The notes under the pieces: generated by a model | What the model saw: the letters and a program-made list of their open reading frames with translations, nothing else | Database searches by the model: none | What the model was told of the DNA's origin: nothing | Source: Daldinia sp. FL1419 | Lineage: Eukaryota > Ascomycota > Sordariomycetes > Xylariales > Hypoxylaceae | Direction of reading: 5' to 3' | Assembly (NCBI GenBank): GCA_025201765.1 | Contig: MU623354.1 | Location: 1 to 64,000 of the forward strand | Length of the DNA stretch: 64,000 nucleotides | Part shown: piece after piece, positions 1 through 11,741 of the stretch | Layout: the number at the start of each line of letters is the position of its first letter | Position numbering within the stretch: the first letter of the stretch is position 1 | Program-made: the position numbers and the translations under genes

Positions 1-1225
1 TTATTAATATCTATATATTATGATATTAAAAGGAATTATTGAAACTATATATATATAAATTTGAGGTGCGCGGTTTTTTTGTCCCATGACTGTATGCAGG
101 TGCCTGGGAAGATATATTAGGTACGTATCGTAAAAACGAACGTACATTCCGAACTCGCTTTGGTAAGTAGGTGGGTAGGTTCTAATTATGAAGTCATTCG
201 CTGCAATCCTCGATTCTAATCTTACGGGGTTCCGAGACTAAGGTTACGAGATTATGAGGTTACGTACGAAGTTACAGGGCTACAAGAGTCAAATTATCAG
301 ATGGAACAGACACGGGAGTAAATTTAATATACTCATTACCCTCTAATTATCTATATGGTCTTCAACCAAAGTATTCGAAGTAGGTCATGGTTACCTGAAT
401 TTCCCTGACGGTTTTGATAAGGACTTGAAATCTAGGGACTTGCACAGTAGGACCTAGGTACCTGCCTATGTATGACATACCATACCGGGCCGATCTGGTT
501 CCAGAAAACCGTATAAAGGTACCTACCTCCTCTTTCTAGTACATTTATTTACAAATAAATGTTGTCTTGTCTTTGATTGAGGATTGGATAGAGTACATTG
601 GGTAGGTACGTATCCTAAGTATATAGTTATTGTTAGGTAAGCATGAGTACCTAGGTAGTTATCTTTAGACATACTTACCTTTAGTACCTAGTACCTCTAG
701 GTACCTACTAATCTGGGGTTTACCCGGATAAATCAGGTGCCTCATACCTGTTGCGCATGTACCTAACCTTAGTGCTATAGAAAACTTAAATAAACCAAGC
801 CGATTACATACCTACCTACATAGTACCTACTGAAAACACGGTGGTTCATTTTGTACATACCTACCGTACTGAGAATACCTATGTGGATGCATCCTGCTTT
901 TAAACACATTTATTGTAAGCCGTAACTGCCCCTGCAAAGCTCCATCAATTTATTAACCTAACCTAGTAAGCAGTGGGGAAGTGGAGTTCAGCCTTATCTT
1001 TCTCTGCGTATCAATGAAACCCATCCAACTTCTAACCTACCTCTTTAATCTTTAGCATACACTCGTCCATTAGCCATCTTTCCAATCTGCAATCCTATAT
1101 AACTAATAGTATTGGGACTGGTAGCTTGCGACGATTATTATGATAAAAGGAGGAATCACGACCGATTTTAAACCGACAGTTTCTCTGGTTTAAGTTCGCC
1201 CAAAATCACCAATTGATAATATACG
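1..1225. other. Intergenic region upstream of UPF3
   Basis: No gene is supported here. The stretch is AT-rich, with many TACCTA/TAGGTA and CCTAGGTACC-like motifs, densest at about 480 to 860. Its right end presumably contains the UPF3 promoter and 5' leader. No open frame of believable length or codon content was seen. Confidence 0.6.
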
Positions 1226-3160
1226 ATGACGGCTCCTTCAACTGCGCGAAAACCTAATGGGATTTCGCCCGTGTCTTCCACCCCAGCAGCCAATGAAACT
1301 CCGAAAGCCGCCAAGTCGAAGGATCCCCCTCGAGGCAAGAAAGTTCTGATTCGCCGGCTCCCTCCGGGCATAACAGAGGCAGAATTATGGGCCATTTTGG
1401 GAGATGAATGGAAGAATGGAAACGGGAAAGTAGAATGGTCTAGATTTCAGGAGGGCCAAATATCCCAAGAGTGAGTTCGGAATTATATCTTACCATGGCG
1501 ACTAAGAGACAAACACTTATATCCTTGCGTGCCTAGCCCATCAAATCCTTCCATGCCAGCACGATGCTATTTACAGACTCGATCTGAAGACATACCTGCG
1601 TTACACGAAGTCGTTCAAAAGTCCATCTGGGAAGACGAAAAGCGAACTTTCAACGACCCAGCCCTTGTAGGCCCTCCATATCTAGAGTTTGCTATTTACC
1701 AGAAGGTACCTACCACGAAGAGACGTATAGATTCGAAGCAAGGCACAATTGACCAAGATCCCGATTTTATGGCTTTTCTCGACAACCTCACTCAAGATTC
1801 TGTCGTAAGGGAAGTCGACGCCGAACAAACCGAGGATACATACAAGGTAGACACTAGGGTTACCACCACACCTTTAGTTGAATATCTCAAAGAGAAGAAG
1901 GCCAATAAGGGGAAAGATGTTAATAATGCTAAGAGCGGTAAACACTCTCGGCATGAATCTCAAGGTATAAAACCTAAAGGGGGGCAGGAAGACTCCAAGA
2001 AAAAAGGAAAGGATTCCAAGGCAGAGAAGACTACTGATAAGGAAGAGAAGAGGGTTAAAGAGCCCATAAAACTCCTTACTAAAAGATCAGCCGCCCTGGA
2101 CTCAGTTGAAGTATCCAAATCTACCTCCACCCAAGCTAGTACGAGCAAGACAACTGAAGAGGCGGCGCCCAAGAGTCGCCGTGCCAACATTGCAGCTGCC
2201 GCTAAAATCCTACAACGCGATCTCGGCCTCAGCCCAGGAAGCGCTCATAGAAGGGCTCGTCAGGATGCTGCCAAGGCAGAGGCAGCCGCTAAGGTAGACG
2301 GCAACAAGGAGAAGGACAGTAAAGATTCTGCATCTGCAGCTCCGGCCGCGCCTAGTCAGGCTTCCTCATCAGTACCTCCGTCCGCTCCCACAGCTCCGAA
2401 GGCCCAAACAAGTGACGGCCCACGCCGTTCCCGAGGTTCAAAATCTTCTAAAACAAACATGCCCAACGATACACCTAAGGGGAAAGGGTCTGACAATGCA
2501 AATAGTACGCCAAAATCTGCCCCTGTAACCACACCAGTCATCCTTAAGAGAAAAGAAGACGCGCCTCCGATTAATCCAGTCCCAACAGCTACTGCTAATT
2601 CAACTTCTTCACTTCCGACCCCCCCAACCGGTCCTAAGGCTGCTAGCAAGACCGCATCATCTAATAAATCGGGTCCGTCGCAAAAGAAAGTATCTAGCCA
2701 GCCACCAATAACTGTCGGGGCTACGCGTGCCTTTGTAAAGCATGCAAACCCTTCTCAAGGTGTCACTGAACCGCTGCTTAAGCAAGCTATGGAAGTGTTT
2801 GGGCCAGTCACCTTTGTCGAGATTGACAAGCGTAAGGGTTTTGCATATGTTGATTTCGGGGATCATGACGGATTGGTGAAGGCTATTTCTGCCAGCCCCA
2901 TTTCTGTCGCGCAAGGCACCGTGCAAGTTCTAGAGAGAAAGGAGACTAAGAAATCGACTCAAACACAAATACAGCCAGCCAGCGACAAAGCAAGTACTGA
3001 AACTCCGCCCGATCGCCCTAAGCGAGGTGGTCGTGGTAGAGGTCGTCGAGGAGGCGCGGCGAATGCGGGTGGTACAAACTCAACAAGCGAGCCTGCTGGG
3101 TCTTCAGCAACACCTCCACCTCCACCCCCTGAGTCAAACACTGTAGCCACGGCCGATTAA
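1226..3160 (+). CDS. upf3: Nonsense-mediated mRNA decay factor UPF3 (Smg4/UPF3 family)
   Basis: UPF3 bridges the exon junction complex or ribosome to UPF2 and UPF1 in nonsense-mediated decay. There are two exons; the intron at 1471-1536 (GTGAGT...CTAG, 66 nt) joins Gln-Asp codons in frame, giving about 622 residues. The N-terminal Smg4/UPF3 RNP-like domain is clear: KKVLIRRLPPGITEAELWAI at about residues 33-52, then the family's PARCYLQ strand, PYLEFAIYQKVP, and a conserved DPDFMAFL segment. The middle is a long Lys/Ser/Ala-rich linker with polybasic runs, probably disordered. A second RRM-like segment near residue 455 (TRAFVKHANPSQG, then KGFAYVDF) and a C-terminal RGG-like, proline-rich tail follow, as in filamentous fungal orthologues. 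The start was chosen as the first ATG ahead of the domain. The family call is firm; the exact start is slightly less so. Confidence 0.93.
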
Positions 3161-3801
3161 AGGTAAATCATAGAGATAGCCTCATTATCATACGTCACCA
3201 TAACCCCCATACATCCGGTTATCTACCCCCAGATGATCGTAGGATCCGCTCTTTCGATGCTCTTCGTTATATGGCCCTGACAATGTTCACGCCTTTCCCA
3301 GAAGCTCAAGCACGGTTTAGGAAGGGCATTTCTCAAAGCTGTAATCCTTTAGGGGTAAAAATTAGTCCCTGACGCTTAGATAGCATAGGATGTATCAGCG
3401 AGAGGTAGTACCGCAATGGAGTCGGGGACCACACAATAAGTATTGAGGGGACGCTTTGATAATAGTTGAGGTGCCTCAGTGGCCATCCATAGATGCTATT
3501 CATAACTCTACAATGTACGGATCCGTAGTATCATGAGAATCGCTCTCTTTCGCTCACCCAACCCTCACAACAATAGTACCTAGGCAGAACCCAAGATTAC
3601 CGGCAAAATATAAGTTGGACGTCTCGCAAATTACTTAACTTCCATAAATTATAGGGGTGCTAGCTCCTATTGGTATCGGGTTTGGCTTGGTAGTTTTGAC
3701 AGTCTGTTGCTCAAGGTCCGGTGCGCTTCTCTATTTTCCTCCGCGACCTAATACATTTTTGGATCTTTTCACTTAGCCATTATAGCCATTGTAACCATTG
3801 T
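3161..3801. other. Convergent intergenic region, no gene seen
   Basis: This is the 3' flank shared by UPF3 (rightward) and the broken zinc-cluster gene (leftward). It should contain both polyadenylation regions. No coding potential or distinctive repeat was seen. Confidence 0.5.
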
Positions 3802-5091
3802 TCATATGATGAGTCTAGTGATGCTGCAATCCCCTGGGTGATGTGATTTGCCCATCCTTCTAAAAACCAACAGTACTCCAGCGAACTGAGCAATATAGCA
3901 AAATAAGCTAGAATTATAAAGGCCGTGGGGTGTGTTTTCGCGCAAGCAATTCACAAAACAACCATTTAGTTTGTAGATCCGCGCTATAATGACCTGAAAT
4001 TGACCGACTATCTCACTCTTAGGGGCGGTAGATGTCCCGTATGTTTCGTGAAAACACCACGATAAGCAACTGAAGGTGCTGTTATAAATTTCGCGAGTAG
4101 AGTCTGGAGTAGCCGAAACGAGTATTGACAGCTCATGCAGAGGTCCTTCACATAGTACGAACTCAACCTGGTACTCAGCCATTACGGATGGCTCCTTGGG
4201 TTGTGGTGGCGGAAACAGGGCCCAGGGGCCCGAAAAAACGTGCTCGAGACCGATATTCTCAACAATGAGCCGGACTCCTCTTAGTCGATCTAGCCAAGGT
4301 ACCTCGTGGCCTTCAGCGATGATTAGGAGGTTTCCCAGCGTCGGCTCCTTGGCGAAGCCGCACGCACAAGCCAAGACCGCAGCAACGTATAACAGGGAGC
4401 AGCTGTCTGTGCTAAGCCGAGGAAAGAGATCGGTTGCTCGGCGGATTCCGATGGAGTGATGGGTATCTGCAAGTCTTTTAAAGCGCTCTGAACGATCAGG
4501 CTCTAGTCTCATTAGATGGAAGGCCGATACGGCTAGTACCAGATGGAGGGCGTAGTGATGAGTGAAAGCTAAGCGGGGCACTTTGATCTGCCATAGTAAC
4601 TTCTCCCCTCGGCTGAGGTTTCCATCCGTTAGGTAATGATGTAGTAGTTCTAGTTCGTCCACGGTTAGCTGAGGGGAAGAAGTTGGCCCCTTTAATGATA
4701 ATAGCTCAGGACTAGGTGCGGTCGTTTCAGAGCTTTCACCGATCTCCTCGCAGGGTCCAGAAACTCTTGTGATAGCGGACTAATCCTTACGTTGCCTACC
4801 ACGTTTCCGGCAAGTTGGCACATTGGTTAACAAATCTCTGCTTTGGCCACCCTCCACTAGGTTTGGCGAGAAATCGCAGGGAATGGCAAATCGCGAGCAG
4901 CTCCCACAAGTCGGTTTAAGCTCATCGCACTATACACAGTCACCTTCTAGAGCATATGAACTTGACGGCGCGAACTAACATATGGTGAATCAACGAGAGG
5001 ACCCGCTCACCTTTATCCTTCTCTGTTTATAATTACGACACCCTGCTCGGGATTTCTTATGGGGTCTCCTTGCTCGGGGATAATCGTTCAT
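3802..5091 (-). pseudogene. Zn2Cys6 fungal transcription factor, apparently broken (Cys to Tyr and in-frame TAG)
   Basis: The minus-strand model has exon 1 at 5011-5091 and exon 2 at 3802-4929, with an 81 nt GTGAGC...TATAG intron. Together they rebuild a zinc binuclear cluster: GCRNYKQRRIKCDE followed by KPTCGSC and IPC. In the family the second ligand is Cys (C-x2-C-x6-C); here it is Tyr, codon TAT at 5029-5031, so one zinc ligand is lost. A basic KRGRQRK-like stretch follows the finger, and then an in-frame TAG at 4780-4782 ends translation after 76 residues. The same frame then stays open for about 326 codons. It resembles the C-terminal fungal-specific region of such regulators, including a conserved ALHLVLAVSAFHL helix. 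No intron that removes the TAG keeps both the frame and the basic region. The loss is TGT to TAT, a transition in the CpA context typical of RIP. A sequencing error or an unusual splice remains possible. Confidence 0.72.
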
Positions 5092-5990
5092 GGTGGCGGA
5101 TACGGAAAGCGGAAAGTTGGCAACCCGAAGGATTGCGGGAGTCTTGGAACCGATTCTCCGTACGATATCCGTAAATGGGTACTTATACGAAAACGATATA
5201 CGCGGAAAAGGACTGGCGTAGCATCTAGCATCATGCGATTCTCCCCGTGGTAGCGAAACACGATATACCAAGAAAATTAGAATAACCATTAAAATAATTA
5301 CGACAACCACCCATGACAGTATCTTGAATGCGAACCAGAAGTAGCCGTCGAATATTTCATAGACTTCCTCAAGTCTCCTTTTCCCTCTAATACCAGGAGA
5401 CCGGGTTCTATAATGTTGTTTAATACGAAGTTTTCATTGGACAAGCTGTAGCTACAAGGGTTATGTCGCCCTTGAACTAATCTGGTCTAGCCCCAAGACC
5501 CGTCAACGGTCGTTCCAATCTTTCCAATCTTTCGTACTTTTAAACGTAAATCTCCCTATTCGTCAACTTTTCTTCGTAGCTGCTATGCACGAAATTTCGC
5601 TTCACTACAAAACCACAAAAGCACGAAAGCGCACGTAAAGCGACAGTGGAGCAGAACCGGACAGCGATCTGCGCCGACGGCCGAGGGGCTGAGATATTAT
5701 ATCGATCATGTACATAGCTATAATCAAATCAAATCCATGGTCATTTTTATTCCAAATTCTCTCTCTTCGCCAAGATTCACCGCCGAAGGACCATGTACCT
5801 GATGCGGTCCGTGTACACGTAAATCTCGTACTTGAAGACGCGCCGAGGACCGACAACCCAAGTCGGACACCTTCAGGCTTCCACACATGCAGTTATATAT
5901 AAAAGAGTATCGTAGCAGCGCAACTTACCAAAGTAGCTTTATGTAGCATCCCTTAATCTACGACCAGTCTCGCTCATACTGCCGTAAAAG
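5092..5990. other. Divergent intergenic region between the zinc-cluster gene and the tannase
   Basis: This is a shared upstream region of two divergent genes. A hydrophobic open frame runs on the minus strand directly upstream of the zinc-cluster start, but it does not resemble a known domain. Apart from the TATA-like box near 5894, nothing specific is visible. Confidence 0.5.
5893..5904 (+). promoter_or_regulatory. TATA-like box upstream of the tannase gene
   Basis: A TTATATATAAAA sequence lies about 90 bases upstream of the tannase ATG, a plausible distance for a fungal core promoter. It is called from sequence resemblance and position only. Confidence 0.45.
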
Positions 5991-7667
5991 ATGGCGTCCT
6001 TATTGGCTAATCACTCTTGCACGCCGTCCACTTTCTCGACGCCGACATTATTCGGTGCTGAAATCTTGTCTGTAGATGCCGCTCTCGTCAACAATTACAA
6101 CTTCGATGTCCCAGCAGGGTGGCGTTTTACTCAGCCCGCCATCAATGTGCAGGATCTGTCCTTCTGCAATGTTACGGTGACTTATACGCATCCTGGGCTA
6201 AACGACACCATCAATGTTGAGACCTGGTTACCGTTGGATGGCTGGAACGAGAGACTCTTTGCGCCAGGAGGTGGAGGCTGGGTAGCCGGCCGCTTTATAG
6301 TCCAGTACGGTCCTATGGCTGCTGCCGTTCAGGACGGTTACGCTACTGTATCGACGGATGCTGGTCTCGGAACTGCCCAAGTTAACGATGCTCCGGAATG
6401 GGTTATTATCAGCCCTGGAAACCTGAACGTGGTTGCGTTCCATGACCTTGGATACGTCAGTCTAAACGACGCAGTAAGTAAAAAGCATCTAGGTTAAGCG
6501 ATTTCTTGCAAAGATTCGTTATGCTAACGGCGTACGCAGGCGATTATCGCCAAAGATGTTATCCAGAAATACTACGGACAGGAACCAGCTTATTCTTATT
6601 GGAATGGTTGTTCCCAAGGCGGTAGGCAAGGAAGCGTCCTGGCTCAGCAATACCCTACGGCTTACGATGGAATTATATCCATGGCACCCGGGTTGTACTG
6701 GGCAGAATTAATAGCATCTGTGGCCTGGGCGGCATTCTACATGGAATCCACAAAGCAATATCCACATACGTGCGAATTGACAAAGTTGACATCCCTTGCG
6801 GTCTCGGTGTGCGATAAATTAGACGGCGTGGAAGACGGACTTATTGCGGAACCGGAACAGTGCCGACAAATATTTTCTGCATCCGACTATACCGGGACCG
6901 TTTTCAACTGCTCGACCACCGGCACAAATATGAAAATTAGCCCTGCCGCGGTGGCTGTTGCGAATAGCGTGTGGGATGGTCCAAGGTACTCGAACGGCGA
7001 TTATATGTGGCATGGCTTTGAAATCGGAGCTGACCTGGCGACTATTGCCTCGACGACCTGCGATCAGAACGGAGAGTGCACCGCCGACGGCAAAGACCAG
7101 TTGCTTTCCATGTATAAGGGCTTTGTTCTAAGGGATTTATCTGCAGATGCTACAGAGGTCACTCACGAGGAATTCGAATACATGTTCCGTACCTTGAGGC
7201 GTATATTCAGTTCGTCATTGCAAGCAACCGACCCTGACCTCTCGGCGTTCAAAGAGGCGGGTGGCAAGATGATTACACTCCACGGACTTGTAAGTAATAC
7301 TCGATATATGATCTATCAACGTGCTAATTTTAAGAAATAGGCGGATCAAGCCATCACACCGGCTAGCACGCTTGAGTACTACAAGCAAGTAACGAAGCTA
7401 ATCAACAACACCTCCGACTTCTACCGTTATTATCGCATTCCCGGACTCGGTCACTGCGAAGGAGGTCCTGGAGGTCAGCCCGAGGGCATATTCGACCAAC
7501 TGCGACAGTGGGTAGAGAACGGCACGGCTCCTGAGTCAAGCCCGGTCAAGATACAGCAGGCAGGAAATACGACACGACACGAGATCATATGCCCGTATCC
7601 TAAAAAGGCGACCTTTGAGACGGATTGTACTAACCCGGCTTCTGCCGAATGTTGGTCGTGCGAATAA
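5991..7667 (+). CDS. Tannase/feruloyl esterase family hydrolase
   Basis: This alpha/beta hydrolase of the fungal tannase and feruloyl esterase family would cleave gallate or hydroxycinnamate esters of plant polyphenols and cell walls. There are three exons; introns at 6474-6539 (GTAAGT, CTAAC branch site, CAG) and 7290-7340 (GTAAGT...TAG) both keep frame, giving 519 residues, the usual length. The Cys-Ser motif of the family is present (GCSQGGRQG, C185-S186). The acid is in HGLADQ (D413) and the catalytic His is in GLGHCEGG (H449 next to C450). C185 and C450 are therefore placed to form the disulfide that links Ser and His in this family. FAPGGGGWVAG and DGYATVSTDAG are also conserved. No classic signal peptide is visible at the chosen ATG, unlike secreted members; a missed upstream exon is possible, although related fungal proteins also begin this way. 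Confidence 0.93.
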
Positions 7668-9077
7668 GCAAGTCGAGGCGTGAAACTAATAGACTAGTAG
7701 GTTAGAATAAAAATATAACTAGAGGGCGTAAAGCTATAACTCATAATTTGTATTGTTGGCTGTTTTAATTAGGCAGACCTATCTACACCCATAGATATTA
7801 CCCAAATAATGTTTTTGTACTACTTCGAACCAATATTCCTGTGCGTGATAGACATACGGATATGATTTGAGATAATAATCTCGCTATCTTTGTAGGCGGA
7901 AAGTTGAACACGGGATGCATTGATAGACACCATTTATGTCCATTACAAAATTGCTCGCCTATTTCGGTCCTTACGATTCTATTGTTCTAGAGCTGCACCT
8001 GTCAAATAGTGTTAGATAGTCACCTTTTTTAGTTAGCCGTTCACTTGAAATGATACAAGTATCGATGTGCTTGGACATGCTATGATGTTTAGTAAACTGC
8101 AAAGATGCTATAGCTAATAATAGTATAAGAGATAAGGGAAGGGGTAAATGGAAAAGGGGAAGAAGTAGCCTATGATATCTTACCTAAGATACCTAAAAAA
8201 CCTGATTGCCGATAAGGTTCTTACATAGGATATCTAATTTGAGGCCTTGGAAGCCTGAGGCAGAACATTTTTATGAGCGAATGCTTACGTCATCCCAATA
8301 GCATCTACAATTTTTAGTAAGTTCCAAGGTACCTCCTATTAGTTAGTATAGAGGTTAGGTATGTACCTCCTATGGATCCCGTTTCTAAAATTCGGGACAA
8401 CAGTAACGCCGACCCCAGCCGAGGGCAGAGGGTGCTCAACCTCGAGATTCGGACATTGACGGCGCCCGATCCCTGCGAAAGACCCTATCTTTGACCAAAG
8501 TCCCTAAGTATCAAGAAAGTGTACTCGAAGGTATTAGTTCCTACCTTCGACTGCTTTATTGTACTTCGGGTCAAAATTTGGGTACAAATCAATTTAGAAG
8601 ACGCCAACAATCCCTCCCCCAAAGTTCGTACAATCTTACAACCTTACAATCTTAAAGGTCCACAGGTAGACCCCAAAGCTCGGACGAAACCTAGTGACGC
8701 ACAGCTCTGCCTATTAGAAAGGAAAGTTGGTATTCGACAAGTACCTATTCAATTTGTTACAATAGACTCGGATATTTGACGGCTGCCAATTTCCTCGAAC
8801 CAATTCTTCTTCATTGAACATCTTAACCCTATCCCAGTTCCCTGGTTCCAAATATCCAATTTCAGATCGATTTCGAGAAAATTAATAATACGAAATTCAT
8901 TCGCAATATATTTTCCGAAGTCTACTATTTTCATTGCGCCCGGTGTCATTGGTCCTGTAGTGACAGGTATCCAAATTGCTTGCAGTAGGCCAATCCCATC
9001 CTGTTAGATCAACACTGCCGTACACCACTCGGATCATAGGTCAAGGTTCCAAAGACGTATACACCCGCGATAAAGCA
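7668..9077. other. Intergenic region between tannase and PPG1
   Basis: About 1.4 kb, AT-rich on the left. It holds several short frames but no recognisable protein and no splice-linked coding signal. TACCTA-type motifs occur near 8190-8380. The right end is the PPG1 promoter and leader. Confidence 0.5.
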
Positions 9078-10462
9078 ATGGGTTCTCCACGTGCTGCGGT
9101 CCCCAAACCGGGACCGGCGAAGTTGACATCTGGGGCGGGCTTGGACGAGTGGCTCGAGCAAGCTAAGCAATGCCGTTATCTGCCCGAGCCGGTTATGAAG
9201 GAACTTTGCGAGATGGTTAAGGAAGTCTTGATGGAAGGTATGTTTTATGTCCATAACGCGACGACAGATTTTATCTAACCTTGTTCCTCTTCCCATTTTA
9301 TAGAATCAAATATTCAGCCCGTAATTACCCCAGTTACCATTTGTGGTGACATACACGGTCAATTCTACGACTTGCTCGAGCTTTTTCGCGTTAGCGGTGG
9401 TATGCCGGGCCAACCTGCGACGGAGCCCCCCGCATCTTCTACGTCTGTCATCACATCGGCCGACATCGAGCCTCCGACGGAGATCACGAATCCGAAGTTG
9501 AAGAAAAAGATAAAGAAGCCCAAAAACACAACTAGCGAGGTCCCGGGGCTTCCTAGCGACGAGTCTACCAATGTCGAAGAAGAGGAGGAAGAAGGCAATG
9601 AATCTGCGCTGCGCAATTCCTCCGACTCTGCGTCCCCAGTCACAAATGCCGATACCCGTTTTGTATTCTTGGGTGATTTTGTCGACCGAGGGTATTTTAG
9701 TTTGGAGACGTTTACGTTACTCATGTGTCTAAAGGCCAAGTAAGAAACCGTCGCGTAATATCGTTCTGTGTCTATTCTAACATTTATCAGGTATCCAGAC
9801 AGAATCGTCCTTGTCCGTGGAAATCACGAGTCTCGTCAAATTACCCAGGTGTACGGGTTTTACGAAGAGTGCCAACAGAAATACGGAAACGCGTCTGTTT
9901 GGAAGTCCTGCTGTCAAGTCTTCGATTTCCTGGTCTTGGCAGCTATTGTGGATGGAGAAATTCTATGTGTCCATGGAGGTCTAAGCCCTGAAATCCGCAC
10001 TATCGACCAGATTAGGGTCGTAGCTCGAGCACAAGAGATTCCTCATGAGGGTGCATTCTGTGATCTTGTTTGGAGTGATCCCGAAGAAGTTGAGACTTGG
10101 GCTATTAGTCCAAGAGGTGCAGGGTGGCTTTTCGGTGACAAGGTAGCGACAGAATTCAACCATGTTAACGGGCTGAAATTGATTGCTCGTGCCCATCAGC
10201 TCGTAAACGAGGGCTACAAGGTGAGACTTTTCCTAATTGCCTGTGGTTTATATATTAACGATTGAAACAGTATCATTTCCCTCAAAACTCCGTTGTCACT
10301 GTCTGGTCAGCGCCAAACTACTGTTATCGCTGTGGAAATGTTGCTTCTATCATGTCTGTTGACAAGAACCTAGACCCCAAGTTTAGCATATTCTCGGCCG
10401 TGCCTGACGACATGAGGCACGTACCGGCAGGACGACGTGGGCCGTCTGATTATTTCTTATGA
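9078..10462 (+). CDS. ppg1: PP2A-like serine/threonine phosphatase catalytic subunit PPG1
   Basis: This PPP-family metallophosphatase is of the Ppg1 type. In fungi Ppg1 is linked to Far/STRIPAK-like complexes, cell wall integrity, glycogen and mitophagy control. Four exons with introns at 9238-9303, 9740-9790 and 10221-10270 give 405 residues. All signature motifs are intact: GDIHG (68-72), GDFVDRG (177-183), RGNHE (208-212), the HGGLSPEI segment and SAPNYCYRCGN. The N-terminus LDEWLEQAKQCRYLPE and the C-terminal YFL are typical of the PP2A/PPG group. Between GDIHG and GDFVDRG there is an extra segment of roughly 80 residues (about 90-170). It is low in complexity and Ser/Pro/Lys-rich, with a Glu run, and the reading frame passes through it without a splice site that would remove it. 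The start is the ATG 20 codons before the conserved LDEWLEQ. Confidence 0.92.
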
Positions 10463-11334
10463 TGCTGCACTGTATATGAGTTGCAGAACCCTTTAGGGAA
10501 TTTTAAAGTTCTTGATACCACTACAAAGGCGTTAAAGGCGGGGAATTTTCACGTTGATTCGTACAGCATGAAGAAATGATGAACGGGGGACCAAAGGGTA
10601 TAGACAACAAGGCCCGGGCATGTATGATGGTTGGGAAGGATAGGGGATCAACCATGGAAATGTAGCACCGTATATCACGGCAGCGTTATGATCTGTACAG
10701 TAGGGCTTTGGAAGCAATGCTCATTGTGTAGCGGTTCAAAGAGAGTCGAGGATAATATGTGTACCCTGACCTGAATTTGAGCACGATACGAAAAATACTT
10801 TATGAATCTTGTCTCGTGATGAACGATATAACCAAGTATGTAACCTAGTACCCAGCTGAAAACGGAATTTCAAGATGCCAAATTTATTCATAACTCCAGG
10901 TCTAAGTTAACTTATAAAACTTAAAATTGGTTGCCTACCTTACCTAGGGAGGCAGGTAAGTGTCTAAACCATAGGTTAAGTACCTGTGTCTTTTAGGTAT
11001 TAGGTGATCAAGACATTGGTACCCTGCCTTGAATTTAGGCGGGCAGCTGCATGTTTTTATCTTTAGAAGACTAATAATAGTGACGTTAGGGTAAAGTGGA
11101 TAGGTAATGAGGGGTTCTATAGGTACCTTAAGGTAGTACCTGGAAGGTTACCCCAAGTCTCCAATGTCCAATCGCACCCCTCAATTTCAATCTACGCGCC
11201 GCAACGCGTCTTCTATTTTAACGCCGCTTCTACAGCTATCATATCTTCCAACGTCCCATATCACCTGGCAAAATTAACCTAAACTCATACCTACCTACCT
11301 ACCTACCTACCTACCTAGGTACCTATACCTCATA
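10463..11334. other. Intergenic region between PPG1 and DAD1
   Basis: This holds the PPG1 3' flank and the DAD1 promoter. Motifs of the CCTAGG, TACCT and AGGTA type are dense from about 10930 to 11160. No gene was seen. Confidence 0.5.
11289..11328. repeat. (ACCT)n tetranucleotide tract in the DAD1 leader
   Basis: Seven or so ACCT units are followed by a palindromic ACCTAGGTACCT. The tract ends a few bases before the DAD1 start codon, so it is probably part of the 5' UTR or core promoter. It uses the same unit as other tracts in the window. Confidence 0.85.
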
Positions 11335-11741
11335 ATGTCGTTTAATCAGCAATCACTCCAACGTTCCACCACGCCGGCAGGACCCCGTGAGAAGACGTAC
11401 TTTGAGCAGCAACGGGAGGCACTGATCGGCGAGATAGCTATGGTATGTATCCTCTTTCTGTCGAAGATACTATAGCATGCATATAAACGTATAATCGGAC
11501 TAGCTAATCCCCGACACAGAGCTTCGAGCACGTCCTCGCCAATATCAACAAGCTAAATCGGTCTCTCGAAGCCGTTGTTGCCGTTGGAAACGAGTTCTCG
11601 TCTGTCGAGGCGCTATGGTCGCAGTTTGAAGGCGTCATGGCAAAGGATCCCGAAGAAGCTGCTCCAGAGGGCGAGGGGCAAGGACAGCAACATCAGAATG
11701 AGGGTGAGGGTGGTGAATCAGCAGCAGCCGAGAAGAGCTGA
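11335..11741 (+). CDS. dad1: DASH complex subunit DAD1
   Basis: Dad1 is a small subunit of the DASH/Dam1 ring, which couples kinetochores to spindle microtubules. Two exons with one intron at 11443-11519 (GTATGT...ACAG, 77 nt) give 109 residues. The conserved core is unmistakable: EKTYFEQQREALIGEIA before the intron and the heptad-like SFEHVLANINKLNRSLEAV after it, then EFSSVEALWSQFE. The C-terminal tail is acidic and rich in Gln/Gly and is not conserved. The length fits fungal orthologues. The start codon sits immediately downstream of an ACCT repeat tract. Confidence 0.95.

Noticed and set aside
8519..8949. Short open frames between tannase and PPG1
   Set aside because: No recognisable motif, poor composition and no consistent splice context.
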